NCBI GenBank assembly: GCA_050084515.1
Contig: CM114272.1
Location: 38,874,001 to 38,938,000, forward strand
Length of the DNA stretch: 64,000 nucleotides
Origin: Blasia pusilla
Taxonomy: Eukaryota; Marchantiophyta; Marchantiopsida; Blasiales
Direction of reading: 5' to 3'
Shown in pieces: positions 30,700-42,797 of the stretch. How positions within the stretch are numbered: position 1 is the first letter of the stretch; every line of letters begins with the position of its first letter. The notes under the pieces were generated by a model. The model was not told the DNA's origin. It searched no databases and saw nothing but the letters and a program-made list of their open reading frames with translations. The translations under genes were made by a program, and so were the position numbers.

Positions 30700-32751
30700 C
30701 AAGACTTGGTTTGTAGCCGACCTTAGCCGGTTGTCATTCTTCACTACCGAAGACTGACTATTTGCCACTTCAACGATTGCTTTACGCATTGCAAGTTGAA
30801 GAGCTCATCCTCCCTACCTCTGGTGAGAACAAGGAAACATCCCATGTCACTCAGATACGCGTTGGCAAAGGAGAACATCAACACAATGTGGTCATATGTG
30901 AAGGGGAATGTTCCAATCCGGGATTGTGTCGTGTGGGTTCTTTGCCCAAAATCTAAGCCCCGACGGTAGATCTGCAATGAGGAGGTCAACTGCAACCTCC
31001 TCAGGTACCCCATTGACGGTCCATGGGGCATGGCCGTTTAGCAAAAGTTTTTATCCCAAGAGTGTCAACTTCTCCAAGGCAAGCGTGGACTCCTGCATGG
31101 AGAACTTCTCCAGTTCTTCGAGCACTGATGCCTCATGCAGCAGGATGGTGATTTTTGATGCTCCGTCCCTGTGCTTCCTCAATGATGAAGGAGTATAGAC
31201 TACATTATTGTGCCCCCCCCCCCTCAGAGGAACTAGGTGTCTCCCTCTTTCGCTTCTCGCAAGTGGGGTGAGTACTTGTTGGGGTCTCTGTGATCTCGGA
31301 ATCCACCAGATTTTGTTTCGGATAGAAGCCCCGAAACAGAATCTGGTGGATTCCGAGATCTTCTGTCTTGGAATCCACCCTTCTCGCCTAGATGTTTGTG
31401 CCTTAGATGGTTTGGAGCCCTTCACCTTGAATGTCAACCCCGCAATGGACTTGTCTCTTGCTGTTACTATTTTTGACAAAATCTGTCACCTCAATCGCTT
31501 ATGCCTCAGCATCCCCTCCGAAGTACTCCTCCGTCTTGAAAACATTTGGGATGTCCTCCTTGCTAGCAGCTAACGCATTATACAAGTCTTGCATTGCTGG
31601 ATGAGTCAGCTCATCAAGGTTGTTGAAGTCCAACTAGCACTTCCCAAGGGCTCATGTCGAGTGCCATCTCCACGTTGTACATGGAGAATCCTTTGCCATC
31701 CAGAGTATCTGCCCATAGCTTGAGCGCTGCCAGGAACTTCCTCCATGTTCTTGCATTCACACAGGAGGTCAAGAATCTGAAAACCATCCTCTGCGCAGCT
31801 CGATGGCGAGATGAATCGGGAGCTTGATCTTGAAGCTCCTTCTTCTTTTTCGCAAAGTCCCGTTTCTTCGGGTCGCCAATCTCCTTGTCGACTCCCCCTG
31901 CAATAGAATCTAGATTTTGAACATCGTCTTGAACCCGGGGTTCTTTTTCGGCTTATCTCGGATGTCATTCAACCACAATTTGTACTCCTCTGCCAATTCG
32001 AGGCTAGCCTCGTCTGGAACCGGCTGAATTCTTTGCACTTCGACTTGAAGGTACTGGATCATGGACTTTCCTAGCAAGCGCAAGGCATCCCAAAAGGACC
32101 ATTGTTGCAACCATTGGGAAATGAATGGGTCCGACACCCCCGAGGAATGGTGTGCCGATTTTTTCTCTACCTCTGTTCCCTTTAGACTAATCTTCATCGA
32201 TCAGATCTGCTTGAATTCTGAAATTCCTTAGAGGGAGAAGCGGTGAACTCTATCCAAAGACACCTTCTCTACAATCCGTCCGCGGGGATCCTTGTCCCTC
32301 TTTTGTTGCCGCTTGATTATGGCCTTCAACTCTTTGTAAAAGTCGGGTCCGAGCTCGAGGTTGAGGACGGTGATGTACCGATGTATCTTGCTGGCAAGGT
32401 ACCTGGTCACCGCAGACACCGGAGCCTAAATGAAATTTGCTCTCTCAAAAGCCAAAACATTCCCTCTCCGCTCCAACTCCAGTGTCGCACTTCTTTTTGC
32501 GGCCTAGATTTTGACTAGCAGAGAATTATAACAGCTGCATCTTGGGAAATGAATGTTTTGGACCAAGTATTCTTTTTTATTTGTGCTCCTTTTGCGAACA
32601 TCTCATCCACCAACTCCTCTCCAAGGAATCCTTTGTATTGCGACGGGTGCGTTGTTAGAACCTTCCTCACTCGGTCGCATTCCTGGATCCAATGATGGGT
32701 AACATTCCCTTCCGACACAATGCTGCAAACATCAATGAGAAGTAAGTACAC
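30700..32751 (-). pseudogene. Unrecognised decayed protein of a repeated family (U1)
   Basis: Several frames on the minus strand read as one long, broken protein: HHWIQECDRVRKVLTTHPSQ near 32690, SAVTRYLASKIHRYIT (32419), MIQYLQVEVQRIQPVPDEASLELAEEYKLWL (32060), MYNVEMALDMSPWEVL (31670), IPNVFKTEEYFGGDAEA (31530), KSIAGLTFKVKGS (31445) and VLEELEKFSMQESTLALEKL (31100). Parts recur at 59428-59755 and 61634-61815, so it is a dispersed family. I do not recognise any domain; a transposon-carried or multicopy host gene are both possible. No zinc knuckle, protease or RT motif was seen. Confidence 0.45.
31292..31360. repeat. Foldback: 30-bp inverted duplication with 9-bp spacer in U1
   Basis: Arms 31292-31321 and 31331-31360 (GATCTCGGAATCCACC... 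and its complement) differ at one position. The duplication interrupts the U1 reading frame, as the 74-bp palindrome does in M1. A run of about ten C lies at 31212-31221. Confidence 0.88.
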
Positions 32752-33941
32752 TTACAACTAGCAACCCTCCGGTTTCCGACGGATTGGAAGAAGACAAATA
32801 AATCAACAACTATTTGCAACTTGTCAAAGACCGATGGGTTGCTCCAAAAGCTTCCTCAGTGCAATCCGACGGGTTGCATCTAGGTGCAACCGGGTTGGGT
32901 TGCAACCCGTCGGAGTCCGACGGGTTGCACCTCCAATCCACTACATTCAAAAATTCAATCTGTAAAAAACGGATGGGTTGCAAAGCCACCCACACTGGGT
33001 TGTATGTTTGTATCACGGTAAAGGATTTTGATGTAAGTTTTTTCTCTCACAATAGGTCAAAGTCTGACGGGTTGCAAGAGGTCTCTGCTCTTCCAACCCG
33101 TTGGAGTCTGACAGGTTGCATAGACTGTACTTCCGACAACCTAGTTTGACTAGCCTTGCAATCCGTTGGAGTCTGACGGGTTGCGTATGCGGTAGGAAAG
33201 GCCATGGTTTGAGTGGTTTGTAAGTCGTCGGAGTCCGACGGTTTGCAAGGCCACTCAAACCATGCCCTCTCCTATTGAATCTGCAACCAGTCAAACTTTG
33301 ACGGGTTGCAGGGCTAGTCCTACTGGGATTGCTACACTTGAGTTTGTGCAACCCTTTGGACTCCGACGGGTTACCTGGAAACTCAATAGATAGCCAAAGG
33401 AAGAGGATTTTGAGGTAAGTTTTTTCTCTCGCAACCCGTCAGAGTCCGATGGGTTGCAAGAAGTCTCTACTCTTCCGACCTGTCGAAACTTGACGGGTTG
33501 CACAGATTGTACTTCCGACAACCTAGTTTGACTGGCCCTACGATCCGTCGGAGTCCGACAGGTTGCAAATGCGGTAGGAAAGGTCCGGGTTTGAGTGGTT
33601 TGCAACCCATCGGAGTCTGACGGGTTGCATGTTCTTTATGGAAGGTCCGGGTTTGCATGGCTTTGCAACTTGTCGGAGACCCACGCGTTGCAAAGCCACC
33701 CAAAACTAAGACTCATTTTGTAAAGATTATGCAACCTGTCGGAGTCCGATGGTTTGCAAGGCCACTCAAACCAGACCCTCTCCTACTGAATCTTCAATCC
33801 CTCAGACTCCGACAGGTTGCAGGGCCAATTCTACTAGGATGACTACACTTGAGTTTGTGCAACCCATCGGACTCCGACGGGTTGCCAAGAAACTCAATAG
33901 ATAGCCAAAGGAAATCCGTCGGAGTCCGACGGATTGCGAAT
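32752..33941. repeat. Large GCAACCC-palindrome array with tandem higher-order units
   Basis: About 17 palindromes. A perfect one is at 32902-32928. Longer units are duplicated: 33024-33155 is repeated at 33403-33539, and 33330-33405 at 33840-33915. Spacers such as CTTCCGACAACCTAGTTTGA are conserved between units. All ORFs here arise from the repeats. Confidence 0.85.
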
Positions 33942-35243
33942 TGTGATACCCACAATTTTGTACTTTTGAAGAAATACATCTTTTTATTCAATGAAGGCTT
34001 GTATATACATTATGATTTTGATTATTATATATTATTATGGGGAGGAATGAGTAAGATTAAAGTGAATAACGAAGCTCCAAGGACAAGGCAGAGAAATAGA
34101 AAATCAAGGATTTACCTTAGAGGAGAGGAGAATAAAATAACGAAGTCTCAAGACCTAGCAAGAAGCTTCGAAATGACAACGAAGCCCTGCGAAGCTCTGT
34201 GAAGCACTGTTAAGCTCTGGCTATGAAGTGCTTCGCTCTATAACGAAGCGTAAGAGAAAGAAGTACTTCGCTCTTGAACGAAGCACGAAGAACGAAGCAC
34301 CTGGAACAAGAACAAAGAATGGAGCGCTTTGTCTTCAGATCAGGAGAAAGAGCTTCGTCCTCAAGCGAAGCAAAAGAGGTCCAGACTTAGCAGCAAAGCG
34401 AAGCTAAGATGATTGACAGTGATTTCAAACGACACATAGTTAGAACAGTTAGAATGGGAAAAGACACAACCCTTTGTATCAGATTGGTAATTATGAAAGT
34501 TTTGTTATGCGGATTCATGGGGATCTTAGGAAAATAATAGAGCACCATAGATCTAGATAGTTACAAATGTTGAAGAGACACCAGCTTCATAAAAAACGCC
34601 TCGAATCTTTGGATCACTCCTCCTTCAAAGAGTATTTAAGAAGCATAGAAGTAGCTATCATCATCATTCTCTTACGAAGTCCTCATGCTGTAGGAATGGT
34701 CCGAGCAAGGGAGTAGTACCCTCTCGAGCTTGTATACACTTTTGAAGCTTTCTCATTCTTGATGGAGTAGTAAAGCAATCATTCATTCATTCTGATGTGC
34801 GATGCTTATGTCTGAGTATTCTTTTTGGGTCTGCAGAGTGAAGAGTGAATCAGGCGAACCTTTCTCATCAATGGAATAATCAACATAGAGTTGTAAGAAA
34901 TTTGTTTGATTGAGAGTAGCCTACCGAGACGGATTGAGTTCCAAAAGTAGGAGAAGCCAGCTTTCATGTTGAGGTCTCTGTGAGGTTTCTTGATATCGGG
35001 AGGAAATCTACCTGAGCATGCTGTCAACTCCACTAGAGAGAATTGAGAAAAGAAACTTTGGTACTAAGAAAGATCTGAATATATTGATAAGACACTGAAT
35101 ATAAATCATACATATTTAAATACAACTATTACAACAGAATTGTAATTTCGAACTCTCTTTTCATCAAAAAATGATCCTCTTGGGGATGGAACTTATTAAA
35201 CGACTGTAAAATAGAAACTCTTGTACATTACACAAATATGGCA
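33942..35243 (+). repeat. LTR of the element-E family (copy F1)
   Basis: Starts TGTGATACC like the E LTR (55550 on the minus strand) and ends near GTACATTACAC...GGCA like E's end. It contains a GAAGC-rich block (34150-34420). No primer site follows and no clear TSD was found. Confidence 0.7.
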
Positions 35244-35489
35244 GCAAGTTCTTCCTACTGCAACCTCTTGCCTTCTGACGGGTTGCTGCTATCTTTAACG
35301 ATTGCTGCTAAGAACCAACCCGTCAGAGTCCAACGGGTTGAAACCGGTTCATATTCGGGAAAAACATTTCAGGATACTTACGTATTCATGGAGTGCATGG
35401 CCATCTCCATGATGGCCATATGATTCGAGTAGGGATGGAGGACCACCGCCCTTAGGAAAAAGTGAGCCTCAAGGGAGTTTGGTCGCTCC
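35244..35489. repeat. Short segment with two palindromes between LTRs F1 and F2
   Basis: Contains two diverged GCAACCC palindromes (35261-35287 and 35316-35343). No primer site, gag or polypurine tract was seen, so F1 and F2 do not flank a recognisable internal region. Confidence 0.55.
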
Positions 35490-36625
35490 TAGGATAAGGC
35501 AGAGAGGTAGATAATCAAGGATTTGCCTTAGAGGAGATGGAAATGCAACAACGAAGTCTAAAGACTAGGAGCAAAGCTTGGAAAAGACAACGAAGCCTTA
35601 TTAAGAATCTATTTATGAAGTGCTTTGCTCTTGAACGAAGCATGATGAAGAAGAAGAGGAAGAAGTACTTCGCTCTTGAACGAAGAACAAAGCACTTGGA
35701 ATAAGAGCAAAGAATGGAGCGCTTTGTCTTCAGATCATGAGAAAGAACTTCGTCCTCAAGGGAAGCAAAAGAGGTCCAGACTTTGCAGCGAAGCGAAGCT
35801 AAGACTCAAAGTGATTCCAAGCAGCACACCATTAGAACAGTTAGACGAGGAAGAGGCACGACTTTTTGTATCAAATAGGAAGTTAGTACAATTACGATCA
35901 GCGGATTCACAGGGATCATAGGAAAAGAAAAGAGCACCATAGATCTAGGTAGTTACAAATGTTGAAGAGACACCATATTCCTCAAAAACGCTTCGAATCC
36001 TTAGAACCACTCCTACTTCGGAGAATATTTTAGAAGCATGAAAGTAGCTATCCTCATCATTCTCTCACAAAGTCCTTATGCTGTAGGAATGGTCTGAGCA
36101 AGAGAGTAGTACCCTCTCGTTTTTGTATACACTTTTGAAGCTTTCTCATTCTTGATGGAGTAGTAAAGCACTCATTTCTTCATTCTGATGTGCGATGCAT
36201 ATGTCTGAGTATTCTCATTGGGTCTGCAGAGTGAAGAGTGAATCAGGAGAACCTTTTCATCAATAGAATAATCAACACGGAGTTGTAAGAAATCTATTCG
36301 ATAGAGAGTAGCCTGCCTAGATGGATTAAGTTCCGAAAGTAGGAGAAGCCAGCTTCTTGTTGAGGTCTCTATGAGGTTCTTTGATGTCGAGTGAAGATCT
36401 ACCTGAGCGTGATTCCAACTCTACTAGAGAGAATAAAGGAAAGAAATCATGGTACTAAGAGAGATATGAAGACATTGATAAGTCATTGAATTTGAATTAT
36501 ACACACTTAATTACAACTATTGCAAGATAAACGACATCTTGACCTCTCTTTTTACATAATCGTGATCCTCTTGGGGATCAAACTCATAAAAATACTCTAA
36601 AAAGATCCATTTTAAAATCACTTGT
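35490..36625 (+). repeat. LTR of the element-E family (copy F2, start truncated)
   Basis: Collinear with F1 from CTCCTAGGATAAGGCAG onward, including the GAAGC-rich block and the tail GATCCTCTTGGGGAT. The first part corresponding to TGTGATACC is absent. It ends next to the stop codon of the minus-strand gene at 36629. Confidence 0.7.
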
Positions 36626-36628
36626 TTA

Positions 36629-37545
36629 CTACAAGAAGCTATCAACGTATGAAGCTATTGCCATACAGTGCTTTAACTTGTCAATGTCTTCTTCTGATTG
36701 GATTTCTCGAACGTATTCCATTGTTTGGATTCGATAGAGAGAAATCCTTGGGGCAGTTGGGCCATCCACGAGTCCCATCTGCTTCACCACCTGCATGAAT
36801 GTCACCACATTCAATTCCAATTTTTAGAATGAGTGGAAGTACTGGAGTGCACAGATAACTGTAAAACAATGCTTACCCGCTCGAAAATTGGATGAGTGTC
36901 AAGTCCAGCGAGCTCCTCGGGAGCCTCATTTGGCAAGTCCACTGGAAACTCTTCAATTTCGAACAAGTTGAATTCTTCAAGAGGGTTCTCAGATGCAGAA
37001 GACTCTTCTCCTTTGGATGTCTCCATGATCTCAACACTCGGGGTTCTAACAGCTTCCTCGTTTATCTCAAGACGCTCATGGATATTGGTCTCCTCCATTG
37101 GACCACTTAACCTCATGGATGACAAATCCTCCATTTCCACACTCTTGGTTGGTCGTTGGGAGGGTTCTTCTTCTACAGCAACTGCCTTTTCCTTCCTGGC
37201 TTTTGCCAATTTGGCTTTCTGAAAGGCAGCATCCTGCCTCTTCTTCTGCTTGATCTCCGTGTCTATGCGTTTCTTCTCGGCCTTCTCCGCATCCGCAAGC
37301 AATTTCACTTTTTTCTTCTCCTCTTGCTTTGCGAGAGGAGAAGAAACCCTAAACCCTTCTCCTCTTGCTTCCTCATCTTGGTTTCCCGCTCGCCCTCCTC
37401 AATTTCCTCTCGCCGTACATCTACGGCCGTGCATCGCGTACTAGAAGACGGAGTTCCGCCGGGCTTCGAAGAAGTTCCCAACCTTGTTGATTTGGGATTT
37501 TTTCCAAGTCATCCTGAAATAAGTCGACAATCAAACGTTGCGTGA
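36629..37545 (-). CDS. Unrecognised spliced coding unit with charged coiled-coil region
   Basis: Two joined minus-strand exons: to 36877, then 36790-36629, separated by an 86-bp intron (36876-36791; GCGG/GTAAGC, CATGCAG/GTGG) that keeps the frame (FERVVKQMGL). The first part is Lys/Glu-rich (ADAEKAEKKRIDTEIKQ...), probably a coiled coil; then acidic Ser/Glu-rich sequence; then PTAPRISLYRIQTMEYVREI and DSFL-stop. Upstream a TTTCAG/GATGAC acceptor near 37515 suggests a further exon, but a small insertion at 37315-37356 and a frame change near 37430 spoil continuity. Function unknown; it may be a decaying host gene. Confidence 0.5.
37315..37356. repeat. Foldback with telomere-like filler in the spliced unit
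   Basis: CTTCTCCTCTTGC occurs as direct copies at 37315-37327 and 37354-37366, around an inverted AGAGGAGAAG and AAACCCTAAACCC (37344-37356), nearly two plant telomere repeats. It puts the upstream exon out of frame, so it looks like repair filler. Confidence 0.6.
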
Positions 37546-37835
37546 GGGGTTTTGACTTGAATCGTTGATACCTCTGATGGGAATTGATTCAATTTGAATC
37601 GTTGCCACCAACCATTGTAGCCCGCAAATGAAGAGACAACGATCAACCATTGAAAAGTCTGAGTAACTGGAAAGTCAATTTTCATAGTCATGTGAACAGG
37701 GGAGTTAAAAGCAGCGCGGAAAACCAAAGAATGGAAAAATGAACAGCCTGGAAAGTGGTCCTTATATACTTTCAAAGCCGTTGAACTCAACCCTTGGTAC
37801 GACGGTGGACCGTTACAGTGCATGTTCCGTGTGGG
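37546..37835 (-). promoter_or_regulatory. Possible promoter and 5' region of the spliced unit
   Basis: GTATATAAGG on the minus strand (about 37760-37769) is a good TATA box. Downstream an open stretch MTMKIDFPVTQTFQWLIVV... (from about 37694) could be a first exon. No homolog recognised. Confidence 0.4.
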
Positions 37836-38600
37836 TTGGCTACAACCTATCGGAGCCCGATTGGTTGCAACTCCAACGCTTGGGCGGTACGCCCCGGACT
37901 CCACCTGCAACTTGTCGAACTCCAACGGGTTGCACGGGGTCCATCCTGCCCAGTTCCTATAGGCCGTTGGACTCCGACGGGTTGCACGGGGACCATTCAT
38001 CCTGCCCAATTCCTGCAACCCGTCGGACCCCGATGGGTTGCACGGGGTCCATCCAGCTTGGGTCTCGTGCAACCCGTTATACTCCGACGGGTTGGTCAGG
38101 GACTATTGATCATGGGTAGTTCCTACAACCCATCGGACCCCGACAGGTTGCACGGGGACCATTCAACCTGACTCGTGCAACCCGTCAAACTCGGACAGGT
38201 TGCACGGGACCCAGGCTTCCTAACTGGTGCAAGCCGTTGGAGTCCGATGGGTTACCGGGGGCTTGGATTGGGGCACCACCATTTTGAGTCCGGTCAGTTT
38301 GCAATCCGTCACACTCCAACGGCTTGAAGGACCCTTGGCAGATCTTTCCCATGGTAAATGATCGGACGAAATCCAACAAGTCGTACCCTCCCAGCCAAAC
38401 TCAATTCAAACTGTCGAACTACGAGGTTTCATTGTGTCAACATCCTTCCTGAGGGTTTCCAACCCATCGGACTTTGACGGGTTGGAGTTTCCCTTGAGTC
38501 TACCTTCCAATCCGTCGGACTCTTTGGGTCTTTGCCCCACCATAATCCTATGGGATCTTTGGCTATTCAACCCGTCGGATTCCCACGGGTTGAAGGAGCC
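37836..38600. repeat. GCAACCC-palindrome array upstream of MULE M2
   Basis: About 13 palindromes, the central ones in tandem units of roughly 55-65 nt with spacer CACGGGGTCCATCCTGCCC. Substitutions are mainly within CG pairs of the arms. Some copies near 38460-38590 lack the outer GC/GC (CAACCC...GGGTTG). Confidence 0.82.
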
Positions 38601-38822
38601 TTGGAAAATATTTTCCCACTAGTCATCACCAAGGATGTCCGAATACTCCTTTCTGGCAGGTCCAGCCAACTGGCGATGGTTCAACCTAACTACATGTCAG
38701 ACATATTCTGTCAGAATTTAAACGGACACTATTCACTATAAATTCAACATTCTCATTCTTCTGCTCATTCTTATTCTCATTCTTACACCTCTATCTGGGC
38801 AATCATTCTTCGTTTGACCCCA

Positions 38823-41800
38823 ATGGACAATTATGTGAAGCTCCCATGTGGCAGTCATCTAGCGGGCCTTCCTCAATCAGAGATAATTTGAGCCCAACCT
38901 GATGACATTCATGTAATTGTCGAAGAAAATTTCCTTTCACTCCAATTTCTTCTCCAGATTGGAACCATCTTTGTATCCAAGGATGTTCATGTTGATGCAA
39001 CGGATGATGTTATTGGTGAAACAGTCCAACCGGAAATTGGAGGCTCCAAAGTGTGGAACCTCTTATCCTACTCCAATGGAAAATTCAGAGTTTATGGCCT
39101 ACCTCTGATCACCACTGAGACTCATGAAGACGGTCTAAAACCTTTGAGTGCTCCATGCTCCACATTTGGCACGGCAGCTTCGGCCGATCCAGCATCGACT
39201 CCAAACTCACAAGCTCGAAAGGTCGCGGTTGAAGCTATGGACATTCCGGATATCGTCGATCTCAGAGGATCTATTGGAAACATGTGAGATCCAACATCTG
39301 CTTACTTGTTCCTGCTTCGAGTTTCGGGGTATTCTTTGCTTTCTTCTCTTCCCTTGAAACTGTTTAAGTACATAATCGTAGATAAGCTGCCAGCAATATA
39401 TGATAGAAACTAAATTTTTTAGCTGCCTCCACTTGTCGGTCTTGCTTAGAAGAAAGATGGAGGCCGCTTGAAGGGTATGGACCAAAAATTGGAGTAGCAC
39501 CGATGGTGCAGACTACAGCGAACGAGCGCTTCAATCCCATGTGGTCCTTGGATTGTGTCCCGTCGCCAATGCGTTGGAGCCTTAGAGTGCAGAACTCTAG
39601 GATGCCCCTTCCTCAAGAGGAACGGAGTCGTGAATACTTCCCAATTCCCTCCCAGAAATGCACAAACTCCTTACCCCGTGGGTACAACCATACTGTCGGG
39701 TGGCCATCGATGTCCGCATTGTCAAGCCTCCCCTTTCTGTGCTAGAGCGTGTCCGTCTTATATTTTTTTCATAGTGCACGACTATAATTCTACTTCCGAG
39801 TACACAAGGCTAGAAATTCATGTTGGGTGTCACTCATCCTGTCATGGGTGCAATTCATAGACACATCAAGGAGGATGTGGCAAAGAAAGTAACCAAGGTC
39901 TACAAAAATTCTCCAGTATCAAAGCTTGGAGTAATCAAATTGATGACTGCATCATGAATTTGTGAACAACTGTTGAGTATCCTTGGCGAAGGGGAGATCA
40001 CGGCACCTGAGGAGAAGCAATTGTGGGAAAATCTTGCATTCTTGGCTGATCCAAAGAGCTTCAGGAACTTATTGCATCAAATACGAATACTTGATGGAGA
40101 GACCGCGGAGATGGATGCCATTTTCAGAATCAAGGCCAACTCACAGTTTCCATTCATTCAGAGATGACAATTCATGGGCCAAGGAGGCGAGGGATCTAGA
40201 GCTTATGTCTTCAAAATGTCTACTACAAGGCCGTCTAGCGGCCTCGATCTTATTGATAGAATGAGGGAGGGAGAAGATCTATTTGAGAGTTGGGTTAGCT
40301 TTGATATTTTCTAAAGGGTGTTAAATGGATGGTTGACCATGGGTGAAAACGTCTATGACCATGTGGAGAAGGGTCTCAAAACCATCTTTGTCTATGAGGT
40401 GAAAGCAAAAGATATTGGCAACTTGAAGATGTGTTGGTTACTCCTACTGGAGGTGGTGAAGGAAACAAAAAACATCCTTCTGATTCCGTATGAGGCAATG
40501 GGGAAACTTTAGGCGGCAGGTGAGCTTTCTCCATTTTTTCCAAGTATGTGGTCCAAGTGTGAGGTTGCAACCCATCAAAATCATACGGGTTGCAAAATAG
40601 GTAGGTAAAGCAACCCATCGGAACCGACAGGTTGCATCACATTTTAGACTTTTTGAATCCGAAAGCTTGAAACCCGTTAGAATCCGATGAGTTGCAAGCT
40701 AATTTTTTGCCAAAAAAAGTCCATCTTGCAACCCGTCGGAATAAGACAGATTGCAAGTAACTTATTTGCGAAAGAAGTTCATCTTGCAACCCGTCGAAAT
40801 TCGATGGGCTGTAAGTTACTATTTTTCGAAAAAAGTTCAACTTGCAACCCGTCAGAATCCGACAGGTTGCAAGTTACTTTTTGGCAAAAAAAATTCATCT
40901 TGCAACATGTCAAAATCCGACGGGTTGCAATTTTTTTGGGTTGAATTTTTTTCTGAAAAAAGTCCATCTTGCAACCCGTCGGAATCCAACGGCTTGCAAG
41001 AGAAATTCATCTTGCAACCCGTCTGAATCCAACCGGTTGGAAGTTACTTTTTGCGAGAAAAAATCATCTTGCAACCCGTCGGATTCCGATGGGTTGCAAG
41101 AACATTGGCAGAGAAAAGTCATTTGCCGATGGGCTACAAGCGGCTTTTTTCAAAAATGTTTTGCTGCTTGTCGACGGGTTGCAAGCCGCTTTTTTCTTAA
41201 ATACTTTGGTGCTTGCAACCCAATCGGATTCCGATGGGTTGCAAGCATTGAACACTTAGGCGTTCCCTCCATCAATTGACAAGTTTTCATGTACAGGGAC
41301 TTAACATTCACAAAATGCCCTCTGCCCCAACACAAGTAGAGCCGAGAGTGTCCATTCCTCTTGGAGGTCATCACAAACATGTCAAAATATATCTCTCATT
41401 GGGGCATGCCAACGAGACCAGGCAAGAGCAATGCTTCAATGTGCAGCATCCCATATCTTCCTCACAAAAGGCCTAACCAAGGGAAGGGCCCTTCCATTTA
41501 CAAGCTCTATGTTAGAGCCGTTGTTAGATCTATGGATGAGAAATTGTATGTGGAATCCTTCAATCGGTGCGTAGTTGGAACTCCTCTCGAGAAAGACGTC
41601 CACATTGGTGGGGACATTCGTGGATGTGCTTCGAGACGTCCCATACAGATGGTAGTAGAGCAGTCTGAACGAGACTCTTGGAGACATGATAAGTATATTG
41701 ACTTCAGGCAAGTCAAGCGTCAGCATCGAGGAAAGAATCCGATGATTGATTTGGATGATGAAATTACCCCACCCAAGTATTTGGAGAAACCAGACTACTC

Positions 41801-42797
41801 CCAAATTTGAGTTGAAGTACCTTCTCCAAAATCAAGGAATGTTTTATTTCAAAATCCCTTTGTTGTTGAAACTTCCTAACATACAGTCTCGGGGATAGTT
41901 CAACAGTATGGGATTCCGGTTGCTCAGGTTGATTGCAACCTCAAGCAGTGGCATATTTCTCGAATCAACCCCGGACAGGGATCCACTTGCAAGGCAAGAT
42001 CGGATGGCATTAGGAGAGCATGTGGCATTTTCTTGAATAAGAACTATACAAGGCCAGGACGACCACTTCCAGGCTTCTGGGGGCTGAAAAAATTTGATCG
42101 TTTTACCAGAACCGGGGATCAATTGAAGTAAGTATTCTCCCCAAATGAACCATGCGCTTTCTGAAAGTCTTATCCGGTTGCCATTGGAGCTCTAGGGAAT
42201 ACCCCCACAATTTGGCCCATTGCTGCAGGTACCAATTGCACTCAGGAGGAAGTGGATAATCTTACAAGTTTTGGTTTTAAACTATTAGGCGGAGGAAGTT
42301 TGGAGCATGTTTGCATTACAAAGACTTTTGCATTTCGGATTCAACCCAAGATTGATGTCAGTATGTACCTTGAGAAGGTGGATGATCTCAATCTACTATT
42401 TGTGTTCAAGTCAAGAAATGGGGTGAAGAGAAACAAAATGTGTAGGCCAACGGTGGAGAGAGCAAAGCGAATCGCATCAGCTCAGGAGGCAAACATGGAA
42501 ATCAACGCCACAAAAGATGTTCATAGTGGCAATTGAATAGGAAGGATGTATTGGATCAGGAACAACACTGTGAATTCAAGTGTGACAAGGGTGTATGTGA
42601 TACATATCTGTTGCTTTCCGACATGTTTCTATGATGACTTTGTCCAAAGAGAGACAAGTGGGAAAAGGTATTTCTCTTGTAAGCACATGTACTATGTGTT
42701 GCTTATAGTTTTAAGAGAGTCGGAGGTAGGGGTAGGAATCCACCAACCAATTTTTTCCCTCAAAGAAGTGCGAAGTATCCTAAACAAGCCACTTTGA
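38823..42797 (+). pseudogene. MULE transposase, M2 copy, broken and internally deleted
   Basis: N-terminal part MDNYVKLPCGSHLAGLP, then FVSKDVHVDATDDVIGE and YSNGKFRVYGLPL; an early TGA is near 38889. A Cys-rich block (ECRTLGCPF and HRCPHCQASPFC) at 39580-39735 looks like a zinc-binding region. Core: YDHVEKGLKTIF to LLLLEVVKE, then a jump directly to MRQWGN (40490), which removes the GFMADN and FHW region. Exon 2 from 41297: SIYKLYVRAVVRS...DVHIGGDIRG...DEITPPKY and, after a stop, to the SWIM region with KRYFSCKHMYYVLL near 42670. It cannot encode an active transposase. Confidence 0.75.
40520..41296 (+). repeat. M2 transposase intron filled with GCAACCC palindromes
   Basis: GGCAG/GTGAGC to TGTACAG/GG. 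Around 11 palindromes in tandem with a spacer of the type AAGTTACTTTTTGCGAAAAAA (period about 55-65 nt). Same intron site as in M1, but the spacer differs, so the arrays expanded separately. Confidence 0.82.

Noticed and set aside
33942-36625. F1 and F2 as the two LTRs of one short element
   Set aside because: The 250 bp between them have no primer site or polypurine tract, F2 lacks its start, and no TSD was found.
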